Assembly (NCBI GenBank): GCA_033032865.1
Contig: JAWHQI010000064.1
Span: 3,968,001-4,032,000, forward strand
DNA from: Dactylorhiza incarnata
Lineage: Eukaryota; Streptophyta; Magnoliopsida; Asparagales; Orchidaceae
Length of the DNA: 64,000 nt
Direction of reading: 5' to 3'
The notes beneath the pieces were generated by a model, which had not been told where the DNA came from, ran no database searches, and saw nothing but the letters and a program-made list of their open reading frames with translations. Every line of letters begins with the position of its first letter. The stretch's first letter is position 1. Below, piece after piece: positions 18,843 through 31,275 of the stretch. The position numbers were made by a program, and so were the translations under genes.

Positions 18843-19647
18843 CGTATACACTTGTTGCTAATGTTTAATTCCAGATAAATTGAAAACATGCACGCATCAT
18901 TTTAGTTGGGTCTGATCGCATTCATTAAGCATCACTTAGGAATGCATTAGCGTATCAGCACATCCTTTTTACACACCAGACAGTCTTGCGTCACCATGGC
19001 GCTCGTCAAGCCGAGTCATAGATTGGGCTTACCAGAGTCACAATATTTGAAGTATGGTCTGCGAGCTTGATTGAGCAAGATAAGACTCCAACCTTTGACT
19101 TAATCATTGGGAGTCTTGTTTTTAGTTCATCTGACTAATATGAAGGTTTTTATTAACATAATTTAATTTCTATCCTTTTTTTCAATGACAGAATGATATG
19201 TTCGATCTTGATAGAAATTATATTGCCTTCGAAGAATATTCCTTCGGGAATAAGTTGTGCCTTTGATAAATAGTTTCTACGGGAATTAAATGTGACTTCG
19301 AGAAATGTGCCTTTGAGAAATGTGCCTCGAGAAATAATTCCCACAGGAATTAAAAGTTCCTTCGAGAAATGTGCCAAGGGTAATATTGGATGGCTGACGA
19401 GTTATACTCTAAGGCAACCTGCATGAAGGACGGTTTGGAGGACAACCCGTGTGAAACTAATAGAACTACGTGGGTCTGAGAATGTATGCAGGATGATACA
19501 GAGTACGCAGGCGGTGGTCATGGGAATACTGTCATGACCTAATAGAAGTCCAGATGTTACCTCCCTTACAAATACTTTATTGCACTTGATGCTGATAGGG
19601 ATTGGATTCTATTCGTTGTTCTGTTATTTCATTATGAGCACAAGTGA
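18843..19647. other. Flank between T1 and T2, no gene
   Basis: Continues the sequence interrupted by T1. A patch at about 19210-19375 repeats CCTTCGAGAAATGTGCC and GGGAATTAA-like phrases with a ~20-40 bp rhythm. I find no coding or LTR signature. Confidence 0.4.
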
Positions 19648-20557
19648 TGTAAGACCCCCTCACCACATCCGCAATCGAGATGGATCGAAGACGGGCCTTA
19701 CTGGCCAAGAAGGCTACCCTACGCTTTCCAATTGGCAACGGGCCCACTTTCCAAGCATAGAATGATCGCCTTGTCAGGCTATGGAACAATCATCACATAA
19801 GATCAGCAACGCGGAAGCAAATCAGAAACTAACACATATTTATTTATATATATAAGGTCGTAGCCAACTGTTTATACATAAGGCCCTGACAGGGCTAACA
19901 AAATAAAACTAAGTCCACTCTCGCTGCTTCTAAGTTCTATGGGCACACATCTCTAAAGTTCGGAGGCGAGACAGGTGCGACAGCTCGAGCGGGCTCTATA
20001 CCGGGTACCCTCTCACGCTGCGGTTGGGCCTCGTGCTGATCCATCCCCTTTGAATGGTTGTTCAACAACCCGTTAGTCACAGACTAAGTGGATTCACACC
20101 TCCTCGACAAAATCCTTAAACTTGAGGATAAGAGTGAGCCTCAATACTATCAACAATAGCTGAAGCACAAGAGTTAGCAGCACTATATATATACATATAT
20201 ATATACATATATATATACATATATATACATATATATATACATATATATACATATATACATATATATATATACATATATATATATACACCTCCTCGACAAA
20301 ATCCTTAAACTTGGGGATGAGATTGAGCCTCAATACTATCAACAATAGCTGAAGCACAAGAGTTAGTAGCACTATATATATACATATACATTTATATATA
20401 CATATATATACACATATATATACATATATATATACATATATACATATATATATCAGCAGGTCATAAGCTAGGAGTAGACATAGTAGCAATAACTGAAAGT
20501 AGTACTAAATAGTTATTTTTAAGCTCTACTAGCTAGCGCGCAATCACGCAGGTGTTC
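19648..20557 (-). repeat. T2 3' LTR, U5-side part
   Basis: Begins TGTAAGACCCCCTCACC and runs to the E2 insertion. It matches 37799-38107 plus 49450-49830 of the 5' LTR. Near 20550 it reads CACGCAGGTGTTC, which continues after E2 at 31440. The 5' LTR has the corresponding uninterrupted sequence near 49829-49850, confirming E2 is an insertion. Confidence 0.8.
20097..20453. repeat. Two ~190-bp tandem units with TA-rich microsatellites
   Basis: The phrase CACCTCCTCGACAAAATCCTTAAAC occurs at 20097 and 20287. Each copy is followed by AATACTATCAACAATAGCTG and then a (TA)n / ATATATACAT stretch (20187-20285 and about 20372-20453). The reading frame across it is only microsatellite. Confidence 0.85.
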
Positions 20558-21925
20558 TGATGAATTAATTTGGATTTTTGTTTTTAGAAAGCTTTAATTT
20601 AATTAATCCAAACTAATCTTCGATAAAGGCAAGTATACCTTATCGCTTATAGTATATGATATTTTGGTTTAGAAAATATCGAGGTCGTATATTTCCGCAG
20701 ATCATGTTGACTATTCTTACTTATAAGGAACGAGCTATTATTTTATTAGAATAAGTTTTTGATTTGATTTATAATATTTAGAGAGCGATAATATGCGCAT
20801 AACTAGAGTTCTTAAACGATGATGAATATAACGCCCAATGTCGAATTACCTTGAGATGAAAATAGTCTTTTTTAGAAGTAAAGGGTATGACTTTTCAAAA
20901 CATTAGAACGGCTTGGCCGTGGAGGTTTCATAAGTATGAACACACCTCTCTCGAGGGTACGCCCACCTGAGATTACGAATATTCGTCCGAACTCTCGTTC
21001 TGTAATCGAATCTCCTTAATACTCGCTTTATGTTGTGAACCCCTCTTTTGGGTTTTTTATTTCCAATTCGGGAGACTTGCCTCATCCTCTCTCGAGGGTA
21101 GAGTGCACTTCTCTTTACCCGTGAGCGATTAATACATACGCATGAGCCTCTCGGCTAACTAGTGTACGAAAATGGAAATGAGAGTCATACATCGATTATA
21201 TGGTTTCACTCAACGTTTTTCTCGGGTAAACCTTAAGCTCGTTAATTAATTTTAGATAAGAGATATTTTAATTTTTAGAAAACCATTTATATGTCCCAAA
21301 TGCTCTTCGACATTGTGCACTAAAGGAAATTAGTCACTCATCGGAATGGAGATGACATAAGTAATTAGAAAATACATGTTAATATTTTAAGCGGATACAA
21401 GCGGGTTTAACAAAGAAAATTAAGACTTATAAAATGCAGAAATAGTATCTGTCCCAACCATCTTAATCAAGCGCTAAAAAGTTCTTAGCCTCTCATCCGG
21501 GATGGGGGTGGTATAGAATTGAAAGACTTATACAAATGCAGAAATAATACCCGTCTCAACCATCTTAATCAAGCGCTAAAAAGTACTTAGCCTCTCATAC
21601 GGGATGGGGTTGGTATAGAGCAATTATAGAATAATTTGAACACTAAAATTTTATAACATAAAAGAGTGTTACACACTCAGAACCCAAAATAGGGTTTAGA
21701 AATATCACTCAAAAGCTACTTCTAAACATTATATAGAACTATGTAAAACTATGTCGCAATGAGAAAACAACTATTTTATTGCCAAAATAAAGGTTACAAC
21801 TAGACTATGAAAGAGAAAAAAACTACTTAGAAATGCAGAAAATAACTCACATACGCTCTACACTACTCCAGAAAAACACTAAACACACAAAATTCTGGAT
21901 GAGAAATGCTTCAGCCGAGCCCCTC

Positions 21926-21933
21926 TATTTATA
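21926..21933 (-). promoter_or_regulatory. TATA box in E2 3' LTR
   Basis: TATAAATA on the minus strand in the core CCCCTATAAATAGAGGGGC. It is preceded by AAAAATAAAATTT and the palindrome cluster, as in the LTR at 243-1952. Confidence 0.7.
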
Positions 21934-21956
21934 GGGGAAATTTTATTTTTGCATGC

Positions 21957-22392
21957 CCTCGGTCACGCCCGTGACCGAGGGCGTGACTTTTGCGCGTGCC
22001 ATTTTGGCTGCTTCAGCCGCCTTCTGGAAGAGTTGACCGGAGAAATGGTTGTACACGGGCGTGACTTGAAGGTCACGTGCATGGCTTTGGGCGGCAGACG
22101 TCAGGTTCATCTGGGGCATGACGGCTGGCGTGTATGCTAACTTCTGGAAGGATTTGATGAGTCACAGCCTTGGTCACGGGTGTGACTTTGCAAAATCGAC
22201 GGGACAGCAAACCGATCGACAGGACGGGATGTCGATCGACGGGACGGGATGTCGGTCGAGGGGATGTGGTACACGGGCGTGACTTGATCAATTTGTCGAG
22301 ATTTCACCTGATTTGTTGGAATTTGGCATTTTACGATTACACGCCCTTGGTCACGGGCGTGACTAAAGGTCACGGGCATGACACAGGGCGTG
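21957..22392 (-). promoter_or_regulatory. Palindrome cluster in E2 3' LTR (GTCACG/CGTGAC and GTCGATCGAC)
   Basis: GGTCACGCCCGTGACC sits at about 21960-21975, with decayed copies at 22053-22076, 22170-22185, 22273-22282 and 22345-22392. In the middle (22194-22266) is a different block of GATCGAC units with perfect GTCGATCGAC at 22231-22240. The LTR at 243-1952 has a TTCGACGAA block in the corresponding middle position. Confidence 0.7.
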
Positions 22393-22556
22393 ACTTGAAA
22401 AAAATGCTAAAATGCTGAAAAACATAAAAAAGCTAAGTTAGTAAGAAAAATAATAAAACAAGCAATTTATTCATTAATTTACATAAAATATTTACAATAT
22501 TACTTAAAATTATACTAAAAACTGTACTACAAATACGTGTATTTTATTACTCATCA

Positions 22557-24055
22557 AATACCCCCATACTTAAGTTTTTGCTATTTCAGAGCAAAAGTAT
22601 GGGAGATCCATACGGGATTAACATAAGATCTAATTTTTGGCTATCGTTTTATTTAATCTGAAGAGACTGAAAAATAAAAATTCGGAGTATAAAGAGTTAA
22701 GTCCTAAATTATGCAAATGATTTAAGTAGAGAGAAATGTCTTAGCCAAAGGCTTCTTGATTAACCAAATAGCAAGCAAAATTTCAATCATTAGTAAACAA
22801 GATTAGATCGAAATTATAAGAACCTTTGTTTTTAAAGAAATGTGAAGGAAGTAATAAAAGTTACTAATTATCCTCTCAAATGATTTTTTGAATTAAAACT
22901 AGATAAAATAAATTGGCTAAGGAAAAAGGGGTAAAAAGCTTTGGCAAAAAAAGGAGAGTACTTGAATTAGGGGTGATGGATTTTATCCTCTCACACCTCC
23001 TTTTTAGTTTTCTTTGGTGCCCACAGTGGTTTACGTGGGAAAAACTATTTTCTTTCGTTTTTATTAACCCAATGCTTATGTTTACGGAACGAAATCTTAT
23101 TCCCATTGACATAAGATCTTTTAAATTTTTATTGGGTGCCTATGTTTACGGAATAAAGTCTTATTCTCATTGACATAATATCTGTTTCTTCTTCTATTTT
23201 TCATGTCATGCTAAATGGGTGCATACAAGGGTTTTCAAGAAAGATTCTAGAATAATAAAAAAAGGTTTGAGAGCAACCTTAGTAATTTGAATATTCCTAG
23301 ATTCCTAAAGACAAAAAGTAGGAATAATTGTGGTCTAAAGTTGTTTTGCCAACATAATACACATGCCTCTATTTTTAGATAAATTAGAAGTAGTGCTTGA
23401 AAACAAAGCATCTATTTAAATCAAAAACACAAGATATTCTTCAAAACTTAATCTCGAACGTCTAAATCTATCAATCTTAGATAAACAAACAAATAGTAAA
23501 CTAGCAATTATGAAAATCCACAGATAGATATTCTCGAAACTAAATGTTTTTTGAAAAAAGTAAAAGTAAAGTTGGGTTTTATTATTTTTTGTGGTTTTTT
23601 TGCTTGTTTTTTTGTGTCTTTTGCTACTACTAAATATACTATAGAGATGAAAAGTAAAAACATTTATTAGGTTTTATTTTATTTTTGTTAGAAAAGAAAA
23701 AGCTAATATGTACATAAAGTACATTTTTTTGAAGTAAAAACATTACGATCTTATATTTACATTGGTTTTTTGGAAATTTATTTGAAACGGGGAAAAACAC
23801 TCTCATACTTAAAACTCAACATTGTCCCCAATGTTGTAATTTAAGTATGAAGAAGAGAACATGAAAGTGTAGTATGTACAAAAATAAAAAGGGAGCAAAA
23901 AGGCTTCTCTGAACTAAAGTTGGCGGGGCCGGAAGAAACTCTGCAAAAACACATAAAAACATAATAAAATATTAGATAGATATGAGGTGCCTCCCACGAG
24001 CGCTTTGTTTACCTCACTTAGCTTGACGAATCTGGCGTGGTGAGATTATAAATTG
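22557..24055 (-). other. E2 3' non-coding region and purine tract
   Basis: On the minus strand TTAAGTATGGGGGTATT abuts the 3' LTR and is the likely polypurine tract. An inverted repeat AACATTG-TCCC-CAATGTT lies at 23818-23835; a GGGACAATGTT phrase near this position is common in Athila elements. The rest is AT-rich. I find no convincing envelope-like frame. Confidence 0.65.
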
Positions 24056-25078
24056 GGGAGGGTTAGGGATTCGAGAGTATCGCCCACTGGATCGCCCGCA
24101 ATGTAAAGTTTTAGACGGTGACCGTTGACATTAAATTCGCCTTTTTCGAGGTAAGAGATAAGAACGGTCCCATATGGCTAAACCTCTTTGACTTCAAAGG
24201 GGCCGAACCATCGGTATTTTAACTTACCCGGAAAAAGCTTTAGGCGTGAGTTATAAAGAACGACAAGATCGCCCGACGCAAAAGTTTTCGGATATTTTAT
24301 TTTTCGATCGTGGTAGAACTTAGAACGCTTCTTGTAAAATTTATTACTCTCATAAGTGTTTGCACGTCATTCATCGATCGAGTTCATTTAGATGAAATTT
24401 TCTACTCTCGGAGGCTAAGTTCGAATCGAGGTTTAAAAATTTTAGAGCTAAAAAAGCGCGGTGCTCTAACTCAACTGGTAAATGGCACGTTTTGCCGTAG
24501 ACTAATCGATATGACGTACAACCGATAGCGGTCTTGTATGTTGTACGATACGCCCACAGTGCGTCGTCGAGTTTTATGGACCAATATTTCCTATTTAATG
24601 AAACGGTTTTTTCCAAAATGCGTTTAATCTCGCGATTTACTACCTCTACTTGGCTGCTTGTTTGGGGGTGATAGGCGGTAGCGAGCTTGTGCGTAACGCC
24701 GTATTTAGATAAAAATTTTGTAAATTGGGCGTTGCAGAAGTGCGTACCCATATCACAAATTATTGCGAGGGCGTGCCGAAGCGAGAAAATAGTTTTTTTT
24801 AGAAAATGGACGATGACTCTCGCATCGTTGGTGGGGAGAGCTTGCGCTTCCGCCCACCAAGATACGTAGTCGAACGCCACTAAAATATAGCGATTATTAA
24901 AAGAAGAAGGTAGGGGGCCTACAAAATCGATGCCCCACAAATCGAAAATTTCATACTCGAGAAAAAGGTTTTGGGGCATCTCGTCATGACGAGAGATGTT
25001 ACCCGACCGCTGGAAGCTATCGCATTTACTCACAAAATTGTGAGCATCTTTAAAGAGAGTGGGCCAATAAAAGCCCAC
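24056..25078 (-). pseudogene. pol: E2 integrase
   Basis: The core frame (25078-24371) holds a DDE triad: D51, D109 and E145, with 35 residues between the last two. An [10 protein letters not shown] phrase sits around the Glu. The zinc-binding end is damaged: CDSF at residues 19-22 replaces the usual CDSC. A separate frame downstream to about 24060 carries the C-terminal GKL-type phrase ([18 protein letters not shown]) and NVNGHRLKLYI, so the gene is split by a frameshift/stop near 24371. Integrase inserts element DNA in the host chromosome. The clade is Athila by phrase similarity. Confidence 0.85.
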
Positions 25079-25080
25079 AT

Positions 25081-25668
25081 CTAACGCTTTCTACGCGGTC
25101 CGATGGGCTTGATAATTCCCCCAACCGGCCTCTCATGGAAGTGTCGCAAAATTTGCGCACCCTCCTCGCTTGAAACACATCTCCGCACCACTTGGTTTGC
25201 GCAGACGCGAAAGAGAAAGGGGTCCTCCAAAAAGTAGTTTTTCAAATCAGAAAAGAATTTCTTCTTTTGCTGGGTCGAAAAATCTTTCGGAAGGACCCAC
25301 GCAACTAAATAGTTGGCGTAGTATGCGAACCAAGGGGTGGAAGAAATTTTTATGTTATTTACAGTGAAGAGGCGCTTTTCAGGAAATCTATCGTCTATTT
25401 CGGGTAAGATGAGAGCTTCTGCGACCGGGTCTTTTAAACGTGAGAGGTGGTCGGCTGCTAAATTTTTAGCCCCTTTCTTATCCCGGATCTCTAAGTCAAA
25501 TTCCTGTAAAAGGAGGATCCATCGAAGCAAGCGGGGCTTGACATCTACTTTGGCCAAAAGATATTTGAGGGCGGAGTGATCGGTGAAAACGATTACTTTT
25601 GAAAGCGTGACATAAGACCTGAACTTATCGAAGGCAAAGACGACGACAAGAAGTTCCTTTTCCATCAT
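25081..25668 (-). pseudogene. pol: E2 RNase H and connection domain
   Basis: Starts near [19 protein letters not shown] and includes [20 protein letters not shown] and AADHLSRL, the standard gypsy RNase H signature, followed by the linker to integrase. It is in a different frame from the integrase (stop at 25081). The upstream RT also ends in a break near 25750, where an in-frame link is lost. Confidence 0.82.
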
Positions 25669-25755
25669 TGTGTAGTTAGCTTGTGCGGCTATGAGCGTGT
25701 GAGAAGCGTAATAGATTAGATGAAATTATTTATTAACGAGTTGGCCTAGTACGGC

Positions 25756-26579
25756 TCATACCTCGATATCGCTTGCGTCGCACATTATTTCGAACGGAAG
25801 GGACCAATCAGGCGCCACCGGAATGGGAGAGTTGATAAGTTGTTTTTTTATAAAATTGAATGCCTCTACACATTCGCTATCAAAAATGAACGGATAATCC
25901 TTCTCCAAGAGGTGGGTTAGCGGTTTTGTTATTTTGGAAAAATCTTGTATAAACCGTAGGTACAAACCTGCGTGGCCTAGAAAACTTCGAACAGATTTAA
26001 CGTTCGAGGGTGCAAGAAGTTGTTCAATTATGGCGACTTTGCCCTTATCGACCTCCATCCCCTTGGAAGAAATCTTATGGCCGGGGACTAAACCCTCTCG
26101 GACCATGAAGTTGCATTTCTCCCAATTTAAAACTAAATTCGTCTCTTCACACCGCTGGAGAACTCTATCTAAATTTTTCAAACAGTTTTTAAAAGAGTTT
26201 TCGAAAACGGAGAAGTCATCCATAAAGACTTTCATGATATCTTCTACGAGCTCGCCAAATATCGCCAGGATACATCTTTGGAATGTAGCTGGCGCGTTGA
26301 AGATGCCAAACGACATCCTTCGATATGTGAAGGTGCCAAAAAGGCAAGTAAAAGTTGTTTTCTCCCGGTCTTCGGGGGAAATAGGGATTTGGAAACCCCC
26401 GAGAGACCATCGAGAAAACAATAAAAAGGATTACCTGAAAGACGCTCCAGGCTTTGATCGATGAACGGTAGCGGGAAGTGATCTTTTCTGGTGGCATCAT
26501 TTAATTTTTGATAGTCGATGCACACCCTCCAACCCGTAACAGTACGAGTTGGGATCAATTCGTTATTCTGGTTTGCCAT
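25756..26579 (-). pseudogene. pol: E2 reverse transcriptase
   Basis: The N-terminal part (26579-26244) reads CIDYQKLNDATRKDHFPLPF, and the rest (26421-25756) continues in another frame with FGIFNAPATFQRC and the catalytic FMDD box in VFMDDFSVF. The thumb motif VRSFLGHAGLYLRFIQDFSK follows. A frameshift lies in the overlap, about 26420-26440. RT makes element cDNA. The phrases are the Athila versions of the conserved RT blocks. Confidence 0.87.
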
Positions 26580-26809
26580 GACCGTTATACCGCCCTTTTT
26601 AGGGATGAGTTATACGAGACTTACCCATGTACTGTCAGATATAGGATAGATAATTCCCGTGTTGAGGAGTTTTATAATCTCCTCCTTAATGACATCCCGC
26701 ATGTTCGGGTTAAGTCGTCGTTAAGGCTGAATGGTTTTGCGGGGGTTATCTTCTAAAAACTTTTGTGGGTACAGAATGAAGGGTTTATTCCCCTGATATA
26801 TGAAATCTG

Positions 26810-27694
26810 TCATGCAATTGCACGACGATGTTTGTTTAAAACTTCAACTAATTCGGAGGTCTCCGAATCACTTAAGGTGGAAGAGATAATAACATGAAGT
26901 TTTAAATCTTTTTCGAGGAAAACGTATTTCAGATTATTAAGGAGTTGTTTCAGTTCGAGGACTGGCGGTTCTTCATATGATGGTTTAATTTTTAACGCTT
27001 CTGAATCGAAGGGTTCGAATGGCGAATATGTCGGCATGTCGTCGATACAGAATATATTCACCAAATCCGAATTATCTAATGCTAAAGAAAGAAATTCAGA
27101 AAGCGAAGAAAATTCCTCTTCAAACGCGGGTTCCAGGTTAAAATTGGAATCATCGTTCAATAGAGAGTTCCACATCGAGGGGTTAATATGCAAAGTAACC
27201 TCATCGTCTCCGACCTGAAGGAGAAGATGACTGTTATTAACATCAATTAAAGTGCAGGAGGTTGCGGTAAAAGGACGACCGAGTATAATAGGTACCTCAG
27301 CGTCCTCCTCTATGTCCAGGATAACGAAGTCTATCGGGAAGATAAACTTGTCAACCTTGACTAGTACACCCTCCACCACCCCTATCGGGTACTTTATCGA
27401 GCGATCCGTGAGTTGGATGCTCATCTTAGTCGGGCTCGGGATGCCCAAATCGAGTTTTTTGAAAAGGGAAAAGGGCATCAAATTGTTGCTGGCGCCCAAG
27501 TCTGCTAGAGCGTACTTTATTAATAAATTGCCGAAGAGGCACGGGATGGAGAACCGTCCGGGGTCGTTCAGTTTTGGTGGAAATTTATTAAGGAGAACAG
27601 CGGAGCATTCCGCGTTAAGGGCAACGCGTGAAACATCCTCGAGTTTCTTCTTATTAGAAAGTAACTCTTTAAGATATTTCGAGTATTTCGGCAT
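26810..27694 (-). pseudogene. E2 protease region
   Basis: A 294-codon frame with IKYALADLGASNNLMPFSLF, the Athila aspartic protease signature (DLGAS instead of DTGAS), then VEGVLVKVDKFIFPIDFVIL and IILGRPFTATS. The protease cuts the element polyprotein. The end of the frame (LVEVLNKHRRAIA) is the usual start of the RT domain lead-in; a stop or frameshift separates it from the RT. The first part belongs to the end of Gag. Confidence 0.85.
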
Positions 27695-29147
27695 TTGGGA
27701 GAGTGCCTCGCAGAAAGAAATGTTTATTTGAATTTGTGTTAAAATTTGTAAAAAAAAAATTATATTGCTCGTCCTTCCGCTCGTTGTTTATTTTTGAAGG
27801 ATAAGGAAGAGGCGAGCTACAAACGTTCGGCACAGTCAAAATACTCGGGGATTTATCTATCGAGGGAGAGGGTGTAGGGGTCGGTGTCGAAATAGGTACC
27901 TTAGGCTCAACCCTTTTTGGGGAGGTTACCTCCTTGCCGCTGCGAAGGTTTGTGGCGTTGGCATTTTCTTTGGGGTTCGACTCCGTGTTCCCTGGTAGAG
28001 CTCCATATGGCCGCTCGGAGACCATCTTCGCCAGCTGTCCAACCTGATTTTTCAAGTTTTTAATTGATCCGGCAATATTTCGGATATTTGACTCGGTGGA
28101 CGCAACGTATTTAGCAAAAATATCTTCGAGCGGAGAAGGTTTTGCAGGTGGAGGCTGGAATCCATGCGGAAATCCTTGCGGATTCATATTTGGGGGCCAT
28201 TGAGCATTGTTTGGATTGCTCCAGGAGAAGTTTGGGTGGTTCCCCAACCCGGATTGTAATTATTACTATAAGGATTGTTGTTAGGGTTGAAGGGGGCTGA
28301 ACGGGGTTGCCTAAGTAATCAATAGTTTCTTCGACAAAAGTATTAATTGGAGCCCAAGCGGGAGTGGAGGAGGAAGCAGTCATCTCCGCCACTTGCTTAC
28401 TTAATCGCTCTACTTGAGAGGCTAAGTGAGCAGTGACCTCCACTTCATAAATCCCTGCTTGTTTGGTAGGGCGGGATATAGGCACATTCCATTGATAGGC
28501 GTTCATGGTCATTTCTTCGAACAGAGCTTGAGCAGCCTCCGTGGTTTTGTTGTTTAACGTTCCCCCGACGGCTGCATCGATCATCTGTCATGTTGAGAAA
28601 TTCAAGCCATTATAGAACGTCTGGACCTGTAGCCAGGATGGCAGTGCATGATGAGGACATCTACGCAAGAACTCTTTAAAACGCTCTCAAGTCTCGTAGA
28701 GAGACTCATATCGAATTGAATGAAAGAGGCGATATCTGTGCGTAATTTAGCGGTTTTAGACAGGGGAAAATATTTTGTTAGAAATTGTTCCGTCAATTGG
28801 GCCCACGTAGTGATGGATCCTCTTGGGAGAGAACTCAACCAAATTTTTGCTTTTGTCCGTAGCGAAAATGGAAATAAGCGTAAATGAATAGCGTCATCAG
28901 TAACGTCATTAATTTTAAAGGTATCGGAAATTTCCAAAAAGTTTGAAAGATGTAAATTTGGATCCTCATCCGGCAAACCGTCAAATTGGACTGACTGTTG
29001 TACCGTTTGGATGATGCTAGATTTGATTTCAAAATTATTATTGGCCACTGTCAGGCGAGTAATACTCGATCCTGTATCTTCCAAATTCGCCCTGGCATAA
29101 TATGTCATGGTCCGTGGCGGGGACGCATTTGGATTTGGATCGGTCAT
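27669..29147 (-). pseudogene. gag: E2 Gag, broken into three frames
   Basis: The N-terminal frame (29147-28602) contains VANNNFEIKSSIIQTVQQS, LHLSNFLEISDTFKIN, LRLFPFSLRTKAKIWLSSLP and FLTKYFPLSKTAKLR, the classic Athila Gag core. Two further frames (28584-28111 and 28247-27669) carry the middle (EVTAHLASQVERLSKQVAEM) and proline-rich C-terminal part (SNIRNIAGSIKNLKNQVGQLAKMVSERPYGALPGNTE, shortened here: SIKNLKNQVGQLAKM). At least two frameshifts break the gene. No CCHC knuckle is seen, which is common in this clade. Confidence 0.85.
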
Positions 29148-29405
29148 AGCTTCAGCGTTAGTATCTCAGATAGACTCTTCAGGAATTTCGAGTAAGTTTT
29201 GATCACGAAATCGGAGGCGCTCACGAAGGTTGAGCTCAATTTCGGGGTCAAAAGGAGTGTTCGAATCGTCCGAAGAGCTTCCTCGGGTCATATACTAATA
29301 TTAAAAAGATTTTTGCTTTTTCTATTTTTTTGTTTTTGTTTTGTTTTAAAATATATAAGTAATAAAATTAATAGCGATTCATTTTTCAAAATAACAACAC
29401 GAAGC

Positions 29406-29423
29406 TCCCCGACAACGGCGCCA
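29406..29423 (-). other. E2 primer binding site (tRNA-Asp type)
   Basis: On the minus strand TGGCGCCGTTGTCGGGGA lies 6 bp after the 5' LTR. It is the standard Athila-type primer site with a single change from TGGCGCCGTTGCCGGGGA. Confidence 0.9.
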
Positions 29424-30794
29424 AAAACTTGATTAATTAATTTGGATTTTTGTTTTTAGAAAGCTTTAATTTAATTAATCCAAACTAATCTTCGATAAAG
29501 GTAAGTACCTTATCGCTTATAGTACATGATATTTTGGTTTAGAAAATATCGAGGTCGTATATTTCTGCGGATCATGCTGATTATTCTTACTTATAAGGAA
29601 CGATCTATTGTTTTATTAGAATAAATTTTTGATTTGATAAATATTATTTAGAGAGCGATAATATGCGTATAACTAGAGTTCTTAAACGATGATGAAGATA
29701 ACGCCCGATGTCAAATTACCTTGAGACGAAAATAGTCTTTTTTAGAAGTAAAATTTATGACTTTTCAAAACATTAGAACGGCTTGGCCGTGGAGGTTCCA
29801 TAAGTATGAATGCACCTCTCTCGAGGGTACTCCCACCTGAAATTGCTAATATTCGACCGAACTCTCGTTCTTGAATCGAATCTCCTTAATACTCGCTTTA
29901 TGTTGTGAACCCCTCTATTGGGTTTTTATTTCCAATTCGAGAGACTTGCCCCAATCCTCTCTCGAGGGTAGAGCGCACTTCTCTTTACCCGTGAGCGATC
30001 AATCCATACGCATGAGTCTCTCAGCTAACTAGTGTATGGAAACAGAAATGAGAGTCATACATCGATCATATGGTTCCACTCATCGTTTTTCTCGGGTAAA
30101 CCTTAAGCTCGTTAATTAATTTTAGAAAAGAGAAATTTTAATTTTTAGAAAACCATTTATTTGTCCCAATGCTTTTCGACATCGTGCGCTAAAGGAAATT
30201 AGTCACTCATCGGAATGGAGACGGCATAAGTAATTAGAAAATACATGTTAATATTTTAAGCGGATATAAGCGGGTTTAACAAAGAAAATTAAGACTTATA
30301 AAATGCAGAAATAGTATTCGTCCCAACCATCTTAATCAAGCGCTAAAAAGTTCTTAGCCTCTCATCAGGGATGGGGGTGGTATAGAATTGAAAGACTTAT
30401 AAAAATGCAGAAATAATATTCGTCCCAACCATTTTAATCAAGCGCTAAAAAGTACTTAGCCTCTCATCCGGGATGGGGGTGGTATAGAACAATTATAGAA
30501 TAATTTGAATACTGAAATTTTATAACTTAAAAGAGTGTTACACACTCAGAACCCAAAATAGGGTTTGTAAATATCACTCAAAAGCTACTTCTAAACATTA
30601 TATAGAACTATGTAAAACTATGTTGCAATGAGAAAACAACTATTTTATTGCCAAAATAAAGGTTACAACTAGACTGGGAAAGAGAAAACAACTACTTAGA
30701 AATGCAGAAAATTACTCACACACGCTCTACACTACTCCAGAAAAACACTAAACACACACAATTCTGGATGAGAAATGCTTCAGCCGAGCCCCTC

Positions 30795-30802
30795 TATTTA
30801 TA
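30795..30802 (-). promoter_or_regulatory. TATA box in E2 5' LTR
   Basis: TATAAATA on the minus strand, in the same core as at 21926 and 914. The palindrome cluster begins about 25 bp upstream. Confidence 0.72.
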
Positions 30803-30826
30803 GGGGAAATTTTATTTTCGCATGCT

Positions 30827-31275
30827 CTCGGTCACGCCCGTGACCGAGGGCGTGACTTTTGCACGTGCAATTTTGGCTGCTTTAGCCGCCTTCTGGAAGA
30901 GTTGATCGGAGAAAATGGTTGTACATGGGCGTGACTTGAAGGTCACGGGCGTGGCTTTGGGCAGCAGACGTCAGGTTCAATTGGGGCGTGACGGCTGGCG
31001 TGTATGCTGACTTCTGGAAGGATTTGATGAGTCACGGCCTTGGTCACAGGCATGACTTTGCGAAATTGACGGGACAGCAAACTGATGGACGGGACGGGAT
31101 GTCGATCGAGGGGATGTGGTACACGGGCGTGAATCAAGGTCACGAGCGTGATCCAGGTCGTGACTTGATCAATTTGTCGAGATTTCACCTGATTTGTTGG
31201 AATTTGGCATTTTATGATTACACGCCCTTAGTCACGGGCGTGACTCAAGGTCACCCCCGTGACCCAGGGCGTGAC
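30827..31275 (-). promoter_or_regulatory. Palindrome cluster in E2 5' LTR
   Basis: GGTCACGCCCGTGACC at about 30830-30845. Further CACGGGCGTG-type sites lie at 30945-30953, 31123-31132, 31208-31225 and 31249-31275. The GATCGAC block (31070-31110) is shorter than in the 3' LTR. Confidence 0.7.

Larger units (their letters stand above)
20558..22556 (-). repeat. E2 3' LTR
   Basis: On the minus strand it starts TGATGAGTAATAAAATAC and ends AATTAATTCATCA. TATA box at 21926-21933 (minus) and palindrome cluster at 21957-22392. It matches 29430-31439 with scattered substitutions and a few indels. Confidence 0.93.

Noticed and set aside
20094..20489. 131-codon frame rich in Tyr, Ile and Val
   Set aside because: It is the translation of the TA microsatellites and their tandem unit.
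24455..24530. tRNA-like A-box (TAACTCAACTGGTA)
   Set aside because: No B-box, no cloverleaf; the position is inside the E2 integrase C-terminal coding sequence.
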